From assembly GCA_902465465.1 (NCBI GenBank), contig CABQNF010000081.1, positions 1-5,545 on the forward strand: DNA of 5,545 nucleotides, written 5' to 3'. Made by a program: the position numbers and the translations under genes. Each line of letters opens with the position of its first letter. Positions within the stretch are counted from its first letter, which is position 1. This stretch comes from an uncultured Collinsella sp. Its GTDB lineage: Bacteria > Actinomycetota > Coriobacteriia > Coriobacteriales > Coriobacteriaceae. This document shows, in pieces, positions 1 through 5,375 of this stretch. Below the pieces are notes generated by a model. That model did no database searches. It was not told the origin of the DNA and saw only the letters and a program-made list of their open reading frames with translations.

Positions 1-1
1 G

Positions 2-760
2 CTGGTCGTGACCAAGAACTGCCGCGTGCTGGGCGTTGTGTACCTCAAGGACATCATCAAGTCCGGCGTTAAGGAGAAGTTCGCCGACCTGCGCAAGATG
101 GGCATCAAGACCATCATGGTGACGGGCGACAACCCACTCACCGCCGCGGCAATCGCCGCCGAGGCCGGCGTTGACGACTTCCTGGCCGAGGCCACCCCTG
201 AGGGCAAGCTCGAGAAGATCCGCGAGTTCCAGCGTGAGGGGCACCTGGTCGCCATGACCGGCGACGGCACCAACGACGCGCCCGCTCTGGCCCAGGCCGA
301 CGTCGCCGTGGCCATGAACACGGGCACCCAGGCTGCCAAGGAGGCCGGCAACATGGTCGACCTCGACTCCAGCCCCACCAAGCTCATCGAGGTCGTGCGT
401 ATCGGCAAGCAGCTGCTCATGACCCGCGGTTCGCTTACGACCTTCTCGGTCGCCAACGACATGGCGAAGTACTTCGCTATCATCCCGGCCCTGTTCTCGC
501 CGATCTACCCGGGCCTTGGCGCACTCAACATCCTCGGTCTGGCAAGCCCGCTGTCCGCGGTTCTTTCGGCCATCATCTATAACGCGCTCGTTATCGTCGC
601 GCTGATCCCGGCCGCGCTGAAGGGCGTTAAGTACCGCGAGGTACCGTCCGGACAGCTGCTGACCCACAACCTGCTCGTATGGGGTCTGGGCGGCATCGTT
701 GCCCCGTTCGCATTTATCAAGCTCATCGACATGCTGCTCGCGTTCTGCGGCATTATGTAA
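2..760 (+). CDS. kdpB: Potassium-transporting P-type ATPase, KdpB subunit (3' part only)
   Basis: This is the C-terminal ~250 residues of the catalytic subunit of the KdpFABC pump, which hydrolyses ATP to import K+ across the cytoplasmic membrane. The reading frame is open from base 2, so the 5' end, including the actuator domain and the DKTGT phosphorylation site, lies outside the window. Visible P-type ATPase hallmarks are MVTGDN (about 109-132), DFLAEATP (176-199) and the Mg-binding TGDGTNDAP hinge (257-283). These are followed by AVAMNTGTQAAKEAGNMVDL and the KdpB-specific RGSLTTFSVANDMAKYFAIIPA stretch, shown here only as a family signature in the range 425-490. Hydrophobic helices fill about 470-750. 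The sequence closely follows E. coli KdpB (682 aa) to its C-terminus. The stop at 758-760 is 12 bp from the kdpC start, as expected for a kdpFABC operon with kdpA upstream. The GTG at 8 is internal and not a start. Confidence 0.97.
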   Translation: MVVTKNCRVLGVVYLKDIIKSGVKEKFADLRKMGIKTIMVTGDNPLTAAAIAAEAGVDDFLAEATPEGKLEKIREFQREGHLVAMTGDGTNDAPALAQADVAVAMNTGTQAAKEAGNMVDLDSSPTKLIEVVRIGKQLLMTRGSLTTFSVANDMAKYFAIIPALFSPIYPGLGALNILGLASPLSAVLSAIIYNALVIVALIPAALKGVKYREVPSGQLLTHNLLVWGLGGIVAPFAFIKLIDMLLAFCGIM

Positions 761-762
761 GT

Positions 763-767
763 GGAGG
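763..767 (+). promoter_or_regulatory. Ribosome binding site of kdpC
   Basis: GGAGG lies 5 nt before the ATG at 773 and just after the kdpB stop. It decides the kdpC start: a GTG at 761 in the same frame overlaps the GGAGG itself and so cannot be served by it. Confidence 0.8.
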
Positions 768-772
768 TTTGT

Positions 773-1363
773 ATGTTCAAAGGTATCGCATCGCGCGCAC
801 TTGGCGTGTTCGCGCTGTTTACCATCGTCTGCGGCCTGGGGTACACGCTCGTGGTGACCGGCGTCGTGCAGCTTGCGTTCCCGTACCAGGCGAACGGATC
901 GCTCATTACGGTTGACGGCAAGGTTGTGGGTTCCGAGCTCATCGGCCAGAACTTCGATGGCGAAGCCCACATGTGGGGTCGTATCCAGAACGTGTCAATT
1001 GTCGAAGGCGAAGACGGCGAGCTCATGGCGTATGGTGCCCCGTCCAACCTGTCCCCGGCGAGTGAGGAGTATCGGCAGCTGATAGATGCGCGCGTGAAGA
1101 AGATCCGCGCCGCCAATCCCGATGCCGATATGGACGCTGTGCCCGTCGACCTGGTGACGTGTTCGGGGTCCGGCCTCGACCCGGAGATCTCTCCGGATGC
1201 CGCCGAGTACCAGGTCCCGCGCCTTGCCAAAGCCACGGGCAAAAGTGAGGACGAGGTGCGCGACATCATCGCCGCGTGCACCAAGGGTCGTTTCCTCGGC
1301 GTGTTCGGCGAGCCCACGGTCAACGTGCTCAAGGTGAACCTTATGCTGGACGGCGCGCTGTAG
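773..1363 (+). CDS. kdpC: Potassium-transporting ATPase, KdpC subunit
   Basis: KdpC is the small single-span subunit that stabilises the KdpFABC K+ pump and contacts the KdpA/KdpB assembly in the membrane. The protein is 196 aa, close to the 190 aa of E. coli KdpC. One N-terminal membrane helix spans about residues 11-36, preceded by a short basic segment. Family motifs follow: FPYQANGSL (36-44), GSELIGQNF (53-61), ARVKKIRAANPDA (106-118), PVDLVTCSGSGLDPEISPDAA (from 124) and a C-terminal GEPTVNVLKVNL block. The ATG at 773 is preferred because GGAGG lies 5 nt upstream. The usual GGSNL-type stretch appears as YGAPSNL (87-93), a modest variation. The gene follows kdpB by 12 bp and is almost certainly cotranscribed. 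No kdpD/kdpE sensor-regulator pair follows; instead a strong hairpin ends the unit. Confidence 0.97.
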   Translation: MFKGIASRALGVFALFTIVCGLGYTLVVTGVVQLAFPYQANGSLITVDGKVVGSELIGQNFDGEAHMWGRIQNVSIVEGEDGELMAYGAPSNLSPASEEYRQLIDARVKKIRAANPDADMDAVPVDLVTCSGSGLDPEISPDAAEYQVPRLAKATGKSEDEVRDIIAACTKGRFLGVFGEPTVNVLKVNLMLDGAL

Positions 1364-1379
1364 GTGAGGGAGCGGCGGA

Positions 1380-1409
1380 TGAGGGCATGACTGACTATCT
1401 GAGCCCTCA
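1380..1409. repeat. Small inverted repeat after kdpC
   Basis: TGAGGGC (1380-1386) and GCCCTCA (1403-1409) form a 7-bp perfect stem with a 16-nt loop, 17 bp after the kdpC stop. No T run follows, so it is not a classic terminator by itself. It may protect the 3' end or help the larger hairpin downstream. Its function is unknown. Confidence 0.35.
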
Positions 1410-1426
1410 ATTCCACCCCGCCCATC

Positions 1427-1497
1427 AGTTGCGGTGAAATACGGACTGTCTTGGCTGTCAAAGGCCTTATCTACTCCGTATTCCACCGCAACTTTTT
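1427..1497 (+). terminator. Intrinsic terminator of the kdp operon, formed by repeat element copy 1
   Basis: Left arm AGTTGCGGTGAAATACGGA (1427-1445) pairs with TCCGTATTCCACCGCAACT (1475-1493), 18 of 19 positions with one A/C mismatch (1437/1483), around a 29-nt loop. T1493-T1497 gives a five-T run directly after the stem, so on the + strand it fits a Rho-independent terminator for kdpC. The stem and loop are unusually long for a terminator, and the same element recurs at 4346-4408. The terminator role may therefore be borrowed from a repeat. Confidence 0.65.
1429..1491. repeat. 63-nt palindromic intergenic repeat, copy 1
   Basis: The element runs TTGCGGTGAAATACGGA (1429-1445), a 29-nt loop (1446-1474), and TCCGTATTCCACCGCAA (1475-1491). 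The first 21 bases (1429-1449) are identical to 4346-4366, and total length, arm length and loop length equal those of copy 2. The loops agree at roughly 18 of 29 positions. It lies wholly between genes. This looks like a family of dispersed palindromes (REP- or MITE-like); no target-site duplication is evident. Confidence 0.7.
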
Positions 1498-1542
1498 GTG
1501 GGTCGATACGTAGGCAGGGGAGTGCGTGCGGTCGGGTACCGT

Positions 1543-1577
1543 GCGGTTGCTGGTACGATAGATAAGTCAGCAACTGC
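1543..1577. promoter_or_regulatory. Inverted repeat in the ene-reductase upstream region (possible operator or leader hairpin)
   Basis: GCGGTTGCTG (1543-1552) and CAGCAACTGC (1568-1577) are inverted repeats with one G/T wobble in ten positions; the inner 7 bp are perfect. The 15-nt spacer holds TACGAT (1554-1559), a possible -10 box (4 of 6 to TATAAT), though I see no good -35 at 16-18 bp. As DNA this could be a regulator site covering the promoter. As RNA it could be a leader hairpin ending 31 nt before the start codon. No regulator gene is adjacent to point to a family. Confidence 0.35.
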
Positions 1578-1594
1578 CGCCGAGCGGCTCAAAT

Positions 1595-1601
1595 GAAAGG
1601 A
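1595..1601 (+). promoter_or_regulatory. Ribosome binding site of the ene-reductase gene
   Basis: GAAAGGA sits 7 nt before the ATG at 1609, supporting that start. The same AAAGG-type site precedes both minus-strand genes of the window. Confidence 0.65.
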
Positions 1602-1608
1602 ACCCTGT

Positions 1609-3558
1609 ATGGAGTCCTCCGCCTATCCGATGCTCTTTAGCCCAATCAAGGTCGGTACAACCGAGGTCAAGAACCGCGTCTTTATGCCGCCGGTATCTAC
1701 CAACCTGGCCGATCATGGCTATGTGACCGATGACTTGGTCGATCATTACCGTGCCCGCGCCAAGGGCGGCGTGGGCCTCATCATCACCGAGGTCGTGACG
1801 GTCGAGCCCACCTATACCTATCTGCCGGGTGACATGTGCTGCTACGACGACACATTTATCCCCGGCTGGGAAAAGCTCGCCGCGGCCGTCCACGAGTACG
1901 GCTGCAAGATTATGCCGCAGCTCTTCCACCCCGCCTACATGGCCTTTAACATTCCGGGCACGCCTCGCCTGATCGCTCCGTCCTTTGTGGGCCCGTCTTA
2001 CGCCCGCGAGGCACCGCGCCCCATCACGGTCGACGAGATTCACGAGCTCACGCATCAGTTTGGCGACGCTGCCGTGCGTATGCAGAAGGCCGGTGTCGAT
2101 GGCGTCGAGGTCCATGCGGCGCACGCCCACGGCATGCTCGGCGGTTTCTTGACCCCGCTCTATAACAAGCGTACCGATGAGTACGGCGGCTCGCTCGACG
2201 CCCGCATGCGCTTTTTGCTCGAGGTCATCGCCGAGATTCGCGAGCGCTGCGGCAAGGACTTTATCATCGACGTCCGCATCTCGGGCGATGAGTACACCGA
2301 TGGCGGTCTGACCCTCAACGACATGATCTACGTCTCGCGTCGCCTGGAGAAGGCCGGCGTCGACATGATTCATGTGTCGGGCGGCACCACCATCAAGCGC
2401 GGTTCCGCGATTCCTGCCGCCGGTACCCAGCAGGCCTCGCACGCTGCCTGCTCGCGCGAGATCAAAAAGCACGTCAACATTCCTGTCGCCACCGTCGGCC
2501 GCATCAACGAGGCCTGGATCGCCGAGGAGCTGATCGAGGACGGCGCTGCCGACATCTGCATGATGGGCCGCGCCAATCTGTGCGATGCCGAGTTCTGCAA
2601 TAAGGCCGCTGCCGGCAACGCCGACGACATCCGCCCCTGCATCGGCTGCCTGCGCTGCCTGAACGGCATTATGTTTGGCAAGCGCATCTCCTGCACCGTC
2701 AATCCCGATGTTGAGCGCGACGAGGCCGGCTACGAGCCTGCCGCCGAGGCTAAGAACGTGCTGGTTGTGGGCGCTGGTCCTGCGGGCATGGAGGCAGCCT
2801 ACATTGCTGCCAAGCGCGGCCACAACGTAGTGCTCGTGGATAAGCAGGACGAGCCGGGTGGCGAGATGCGCATCGCGGCCGTTCCGCCGGCAAAGCAGGA
2901 ACTCACCCGCGTGATCAAGTATCAGTACCGTCGCCTGGCCGAGGTCGGCGTGAAGTGCGTATTTGGCACCGAGCTTACTGCCGAGGACATTCAGCGTGAC
3001 TACGCCGGCTACGAGGTCGTCCTGGCCTATGGCGCCGAGCCCATCGCCCCGGCCTTTATGCAGGGCTTTAAGCAGGTTATGACAGCTGACGACCTGCTGG
3101 GTGGCAAGGCTTTCCCGGGCAAGAAGATTGTCATTGTGGGCGGCGGCACCGTCGGTTGCGAGACGGCCGACTACCTGGCCCCGTTGGTCAACGATCTGTC
3201 GCCGGCCAATCGCGACGTCACCGTCATCGAGATGACCAAGACGCTCGCCGCCAACGAGGGCGGCGCCGGTCGCGCGGTGCTCATCACGCGCATGCTCTCC
3301 AAGGGCGTCCACGTGCTGACCGAGGCCAAGGTGACCGAGATTACCGAGGATGCCATCAGCTACGAGAAGGACGGCGAGGTCCACACCATCGCCGATGCCG
3401 ATACGCTGGTACTTGCCATGGGCTATCGTCCCAATACCAAGTTGGCCGATGACCTTGCCGCTGCCGGCGTTGCCACCCACGTGCTGGGCGATGCCAACAA
3501 GTGCGGCAACATCCGCGACGCCATCGGCGATGGCTACAAGGTTGCTTGCGAGCTCTAG
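1609..3558 (+). CDS. FMN/FAD/4Fe-4S NAD(P)H:flavin ene-reductase (2,4-dienoyl-CoA reductase / enoate reductase / BaiCD-like)
   Basis: The 649-aa protein has the three-part architecture of E. coli FadH (672 aa), clostridial enoate reductase and BaiCD/BaiH. Such enzymes reduce activated C=C bonds of enoates, dienoyl-CoAs or bile-acid intermediates, passing electrons NAD(P)H to FAD to 4Fe-4S to FMN. Residues 5-340 form an OYE-type TIM barrel with the histidine-rich VEVHAAHAHGML (166-177) and the NKRTDEYGGS block (186-195). Cysteines C344, C347, C350 and C362 follow in CIGCLRC plus ISCTVNP, the cluster ligands. GAGPAG (388-393) with D411 marks FAD binding, and GGGTVG (511-516) the nicotinamide cofactor fold. 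The cysteine spacing is CX2CX2CX11C, not the CX2CX3CX11C of FadH, and the usual active-site Tyr of the GYL motif is not evident. It is probably cytoplasmic, with no signal peptide. The gene stands alone between terminators, so its substrate cannot be inferred from neighbours. Confidence 0.9.
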   Translation: MESSAYPMLFSPIKVGTTEVKNRVFMPPVSTNLADHGYVTDDLVDHYRARAKGGVGLIITEVVTVEPTYTYLPGDMCCYDDTFIPGWEKLAAAVHEYGCKIMPQLFHPAYMAFNIPGTPRLIAPSFVGPSYAREAPRPITVDEIHELTHQFGDAAVRMQKAGVDGVEVHAAHAHGMLGGFLTPLYNKRTDEYGGSLDARMRFLLEVIAEIRERCGKDFIIDVRISGDEYTDGGLTLNDMIYVSRRLEKAGVDMIHVSGGTTIKRGSAIPAAGTQQASHAACSREIKKHVNIPVATVGRINEAWIAEELIEDGAADICMMGRANLCDAEFCNKAAAGNADDIRPCIGCLRCLNGIMFGKRISCTVNPDVERDEAGYEPAAEAKNVLVVGAGPAGMEAAYIAAKRGHNVVLVDKQDEPGGEMRIAAVPPAKQELTRVIKYQYRRLAEVGVKCVFGTELTAEDIQRDYAGYEVVLAYGAEPIAPAFMQGFKQVMTADDLLGGKAFPGKKIVIVGGGTVGCETADYLAPLVNDLSPANRDVTVIEMTKTLAANEGGAGRAVLITRMLSKGVHVLTEAKVTEITEDAISYEKDGEVHTIADADTLVLAMGYRPNTKLADDLAAAGVATHVLGDANKCGNIRDAIGDGYKVACEL

Positions 3559-3612
3559 TCAACCCCTTGGTGCATGTGAGGCCTATCCCCGCGGCGTCAG
3601 TCGGTAGATAGC

Positions 3613-3653
3613 AAAAAGCGGCGGTCGTCCCGTACATGGGACGACCGCCGCTT
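3613..3653. terminator. Bidirectional intrinsic terminator between convergent genes
   Basis: AAGCGGCGGTCGTCCC (3616-3631) and GGGACGACCGCCGCTT (3638-3653) form a perfect 16-bp GC-rich stem with a 6-nt loop, GTACAT. Read on the minus strand it ends in a T run (A3613-A3617 on the plus strand), so it is a textbook terminator for dhuI, whose stop is at 3679. On the plus strand the stem ends CTT followed by GCGTT, a weaker U tract, but it lies 57 bp after the ene-reductase stop and probably serves that gene too. Confidence 0.85.
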
Positions 3654-3678
3654 GCGTTAGCTGCAATGAGTCGTGCGA

Positions 3679-4320
3679 TTAGAGGCCCAGGATCTCCTTG
3701 ACCTTGGCGATGATGGCCTCGTCGGTTGCGTTGGCAAAGAAGTACTCCTGGAAGTGTTCGCCGGCAAGTGCGCCCTTCACCAGGTCCTGATCGATCTCGC
3801 CCAGAACGTCGACGAGCGGACGCATAGTCACAGCGCGGACGCCGTCGAGGATCTTCTTGTTGCGCTGCTCGGGCTCAACACGCTCGGCAGGATAGCCGTT
3901 GCCCGAACCAAAGCCAAAGAGCTTCTCAAAGGTGTACTCGAGGTTGAGCTCCTGGCCCCAGCCGTTCTTGAGGGCGAAGGGCATGGCGACGGCGTTGCCA
4001 TCGTTGACCTGGGCAAAGGTGTAGGCGTCGAGCGGGTCGGCAACGTGGCCACACAGCACGCCGGGGAAGGAGTTGCAGGCGAGCATGGCGCCCTCGCCGG
4101 TGCCGCAGCCGGTCACGACGTAGTCGGCAGCGCCGGAGTTGAGCAGCACGGCGGCAAGGATGCCGTTCTGCACGTAGGTGAGGGGCTTGGAGTCGGCGTC
4201 GGCATACATGCCATAGTTAAAGACAGTGTGGCCCATGGGCTCGACAACCTTCTTAAGGGCAGCCTCAATCATAGGGTTCTTGGAGTTCTGAGAGTTCTCA
4301 TTGATCAGAGCGATTTTCAT
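3679..4320 (-). CDS. dhuI: RpiB/LacA/LacB-family sugar isomerase, DhuI-like (4-deoxy-L-threo-5-hexosulose-uronate isomerase)
   Basis: The protein is 213 aa, clearly longer than ribose-5-phosphate isomerase B (about 150 aa). It matches the long class represented by streptococcal DhuI, which isomerises 4-deoxy-L-threo-5-hexosulose-uronate to 3-deoxy-D-glycero-2,5-hexodiulosonate. Visible features are the MKIALINENSQ N-terminus, TYVQNG (48-53), the RpiB-type glycine-rich active-site loop TGCGTGEG (70-77) with C72 at the family's catalytic-base position, NSFPGV (83-88), and VNDGNAVAMPF (105-115), the counterpart of HNDANVL in RpiB. The C-terminal extension contains GGYP-like GNGYPAERVEPEQRN (140-154) and HFQEYFF (189-195). 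GAAAGG lies 9 nt before the ATG. It follows dhuD on the same strand after 140 bp and ends at the shared terminator. An ordinary pentose or galactose-6-phosphate isomerase is the main alternative, less likely given length and partner. Confidence 0.82.
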   Translation of the reverse strand: MKIALINENSQNSKNPMIEAALKKVVEPMGHTVFNYGMYADADSKPLTYVQNGILAAVLLNSGAADYVVTGCGTGEGAMLACNSFPGVLCGHVADPLDAYTFAQVNDGNAVAMPFALKNGWGQELNLEYTFEKLFGFGSGNGYPAERVEPEQRNKKILDGVRAVTMRPLVDVLGEIDQDLVKGALAGEHFQEYFFANATDEAIIAKVKEILGL

Positions 4321-4345
4321 TGCGAATTACCTTTCTATTTCTAAC

Positions 4346-4408
4346 TTGCGGTGAAATACGGACTGTTTTGCCTGATAGAAGCCAAACCCAATCCTTATCT
4401 CACCGCAA
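4346..4408. repeat. 63-nt palindromic intergenic repeat, copy 2
   Basis: Arms TTGCGGTGAAATACGGA (4346-4362) and TCCTTATCTCACCGCAA (4392-4408) pair at 15 of 17 positions (mismatches 4355/4399 and 4359/4395) around a 29-nt loop, the same geometry as the copy at 1429-1491. The left 21 bases are identical to copy 1, while the right arm differs at three positions. There is no T run on either side, so it is not an intrinsic terminator here. It sits between dhuD and dhuI, which are otherwise expected to be one transcription unit. Confidence 0.68.
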
Positions 4409-4457
4409 CTCAAATGAAAAACGAGTGGATGAAACCTGATGTGGGCAGTTGCGGTGA
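4400..4457. repeat. Third palindrome arm, inverted repeat next to repeat copy 2
   Basis: TCACCGCAACT (4400-4410) and AGTTGCGGTGA (4447-4457) are perfect 11-bp inverted repeats separated by 36 nt, ending 3 bp beyond the dhuD stop. The first arm is also the right arm of repeat copy 2, so it can pair with 4346-4362 or with 4447-4457 but not both. This may be the remnant of a further element copy. Together with copy 2 it fills most of the 140-bp gap between dhuD and dhuI. Confidence 0.6.
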
Positions 4458-4460
4458 CGC

Positions 4461-5270
4461 TTATTGAGGTTGCTTGCCGATGTAAGCCAGGATGCCGCCG
4501 TCGACGTAGAGGATGTGGCCGTTGACGAAGTTCGACGCGTCGGAAGCCAGGAACACGGCGGGGCCCTTCAGGTCCTCGGGCGTGCCCCAACGGGCGGCCG
4601 GCGTCTTGGCAATGATGAACTGGTCAAACGGGTGGCGGCTGCCGTCGGGCTGCGTCTCGCGCAGCGGTGCGGTTTGCGGCGTGGCGATGTAGCCGGGCCC
4701 AATGCCGTTGCACTGGATATTGGCCTCGCCAAACTCCGAGCAGATGTTCTTGGTGAGCATCTTGAGTCCGCCCTTGGCGGCGGCATAGCCGGCGATGGTC
4801 TCGCGACCCAGCTCGCTCATCATCGAGCAGATGTTGATGATCTTGCCGTGGCCCTTGGCGATCATGCCAGGCAGGCAGGCCTTTGACACGATAAACGGTG
4901 CGTTGAGGTCGATATCGACGACGCGGCGGAAGTCCTCGGCGCTCATGTCGAGCATCGGGGTACGCTGGATGACGCCGGCGTTGTTGACCAGGATGTCGGG
5001 CGTGGTGCCAAAGTCGGCCTCGATCTTGGCGATGAGCTCGGCGACGACAGTCTCGTCGGTGACGTCGGCAACATAGCCGTGAGCGTCAAAGCCCAGCTCA
5101 CGGTAGTGCTTCTCGGCTTCGGCGACTTTGTCGGCGTGACGGGCGTTAAAGGCGATCTTGGCGCCGGCCTCTCCGAGCGCCTCGGCAATGGCCATGCCAA
5201 TGCCGTAGGTGGCGCCGGTCACCAGTGCGACCTTGCCGTCCAGACGGAAGCTGTCCATAAGATCAGACAT
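4461..5270 (-). CDS. dhuD: SDR-family dehydrogenase, DhuD / gluconate 5-dehydrogenase (Gno, KduD) type
   Basis: The protein is 269 aa from the ATG at 5270 and is a classical short-chain dehydrogenase. In order: TGATYGIG (18-25) for NAD(P) binding, NNAG (96-99), catalytic S149 and YxxxK (Y162, K166), PGYIATP (192-198), and the C-terminal VDGGILAYIGKQP (256-268) typical of the streptococcal gluconate 5-dehydrogenase/DhuD group. DhuD reduces the diketo acid made by DhuI to 2-keto-3-deoxygluconate; gluconate 5-dehydrogenase interconverts gluconate and 5-ketogluconate. The DhuI-like partner downstream favours the first role. The position that holds Asn in the usual SDR tetrad reads Asp (D121, in DLNAPF), which I recall as shared within this group. 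The start at 5270 is chosen over an ATG at 5297 because GAAAGGA lies 5 nt upstream and residue 1 then fits the family N-terminus. Upstream lies a regulatory gap and a GntR-type gene. Confidence 0.88.
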   Translation of the reverse strand: MSDLMDSFRLDGKVALVTGATYGIGMAIAEALGEAGAKIAFNARHADKVAEAEKHYRELGFDAHGYVADVTDETVVAELIAKIEADFGTTPDILVNNAGVIQRTPMLDMSAEDFRRVVDIDLNAPFIVSKACLPGMIAKGHGKIINICSMMSELGRETIAGYAAAKGGLKMLTKNICSEFGEANIQCNGIGPGYIATPQTAPLRETQPDGSRHPFDQFIIAKTPAARWGTPEDLKGPAVFLASDASNFVNGHILYVDGGILAYIGKQPQ

Positions 5271-5275
5271 AGCGA

Positions 5276-5282
5276 TCCTTTC
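5276..5282 (-). promoter_or_regulatory. Ribosome binding site of dhuD, decides the start
   Basis: On the minus strand GAAAGGA lies 5 nt before the ATG at 5270. The in-frame ATG at 5297 has no comparable purine-rich site, so the 9 extra residues are unlikely to be translated. Confidence 0.7.
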
Positions 5283-5285
5283 AAA

Positions 5286-5297
5286 AGAAACGTTCAT
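5286..5297. promoter_or_regulatory. Imperfect second operator-like site (AGAAACGTTCAT)
   Basis: AGAAACGTTCAT shares the core AACGTTCA with the perfect palindrome at 5376-5387 (8 of 12 positions) and lies just upstream of the dhuD ribosome binding site. Centre-to-centre distance to the perfect site is 90 bp. It could be a weaker binding site for the same regulator; a chance match of 8 bases is also possible. Confidence 0.3.
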
Positions 5298-5333
5298 CTA
5301 TATAAGTCTTGCTTTTCATACAAGGTCAGTATA
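5297..5333 (-). promoter_or_regulatory. Probable promoter region of dhuD (weak boxes)
   Basis: On the minus strand TATACT (5328-5333) matches five of six bases of a -10 box but has no recognisable -35 at 16-18 bp. Nearer the gene, the AT-rich TTATATAGA (5297-5305) could be another -10, with CTGACC (5324-5329) 18 bp upstream of TTATAT as a weak -35. The choice between them is open. The absence of a good -35 would fit an activator-dependent or tightly regulated promoter. Confidence 0.35.
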
Positions 5334-5375
5334 GGTGAAGCGGCGTAATAGCCACCCCTTGTTCCCTAAAATCAG

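Noticed and set aside
761..775. GTG at 761 as the kdpC start
   Set aside because: It immediately abuts the kdpB stop and overlaps the GGAGG that serves the ATG at 773.
577..1461. A 294-codon minus-strand open frame across the end of kdpB and kdpC
   Set aside because: It overlaps two well-supported genes, has no recognisable domain, is rich in Ser/Thr/Pro as expected for a shadow frame, and runs into the repeat hairpin.
1567..3480. A 637-codon open frame on the minus strand opposite the ene-reductase gene
   Set aside because: It is antisense to a clearly recognisable enzyme, its translation is low-complexity (G, A, V, D, H rich) with no known motif, and such mirror frames are common in GC-rich genes with strong third-position bias.
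3559..3612. Possible small gene or RNA between the ene-reductase stop and the terminator
   Set aside because: Only 54 bp, with no ribosome binding site, start codon in a useful frame or additional structure; it is simply the 3' untranslated stretch.
3673..4344. A 223-codon plus-strand open frame opposite dhuI
   Set aside because: The minus-strand RpiB/DhuI-type protein is unmistakable and the plus-strand translation resembles a GC-bias mirror product.
4346..4408. Repeat copy 2 as an intrinsic terminator between dhuD and dhuI
   Set aside because: Neither strand has a T run after the stem, unlike copy 1, so I list it only as a repeat.
5268..5297. Upstream ATG at 5297 as the dhuD start
   Set aside because: There is no Shine-Dalgarno sequence before it, whereas GAAAGGA sits 5 nt before the ATG at 5270. 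The extra residues also do not fit the family N-terminus, and the region holds candidate promoter and operator sequence.
4464..5348. Several plus-strand open frames opposite dhuD
   Set aside because: All lie antisense to a canonical SDR with its full set of motifs, and none shows a domain or a good ribosome binding site.
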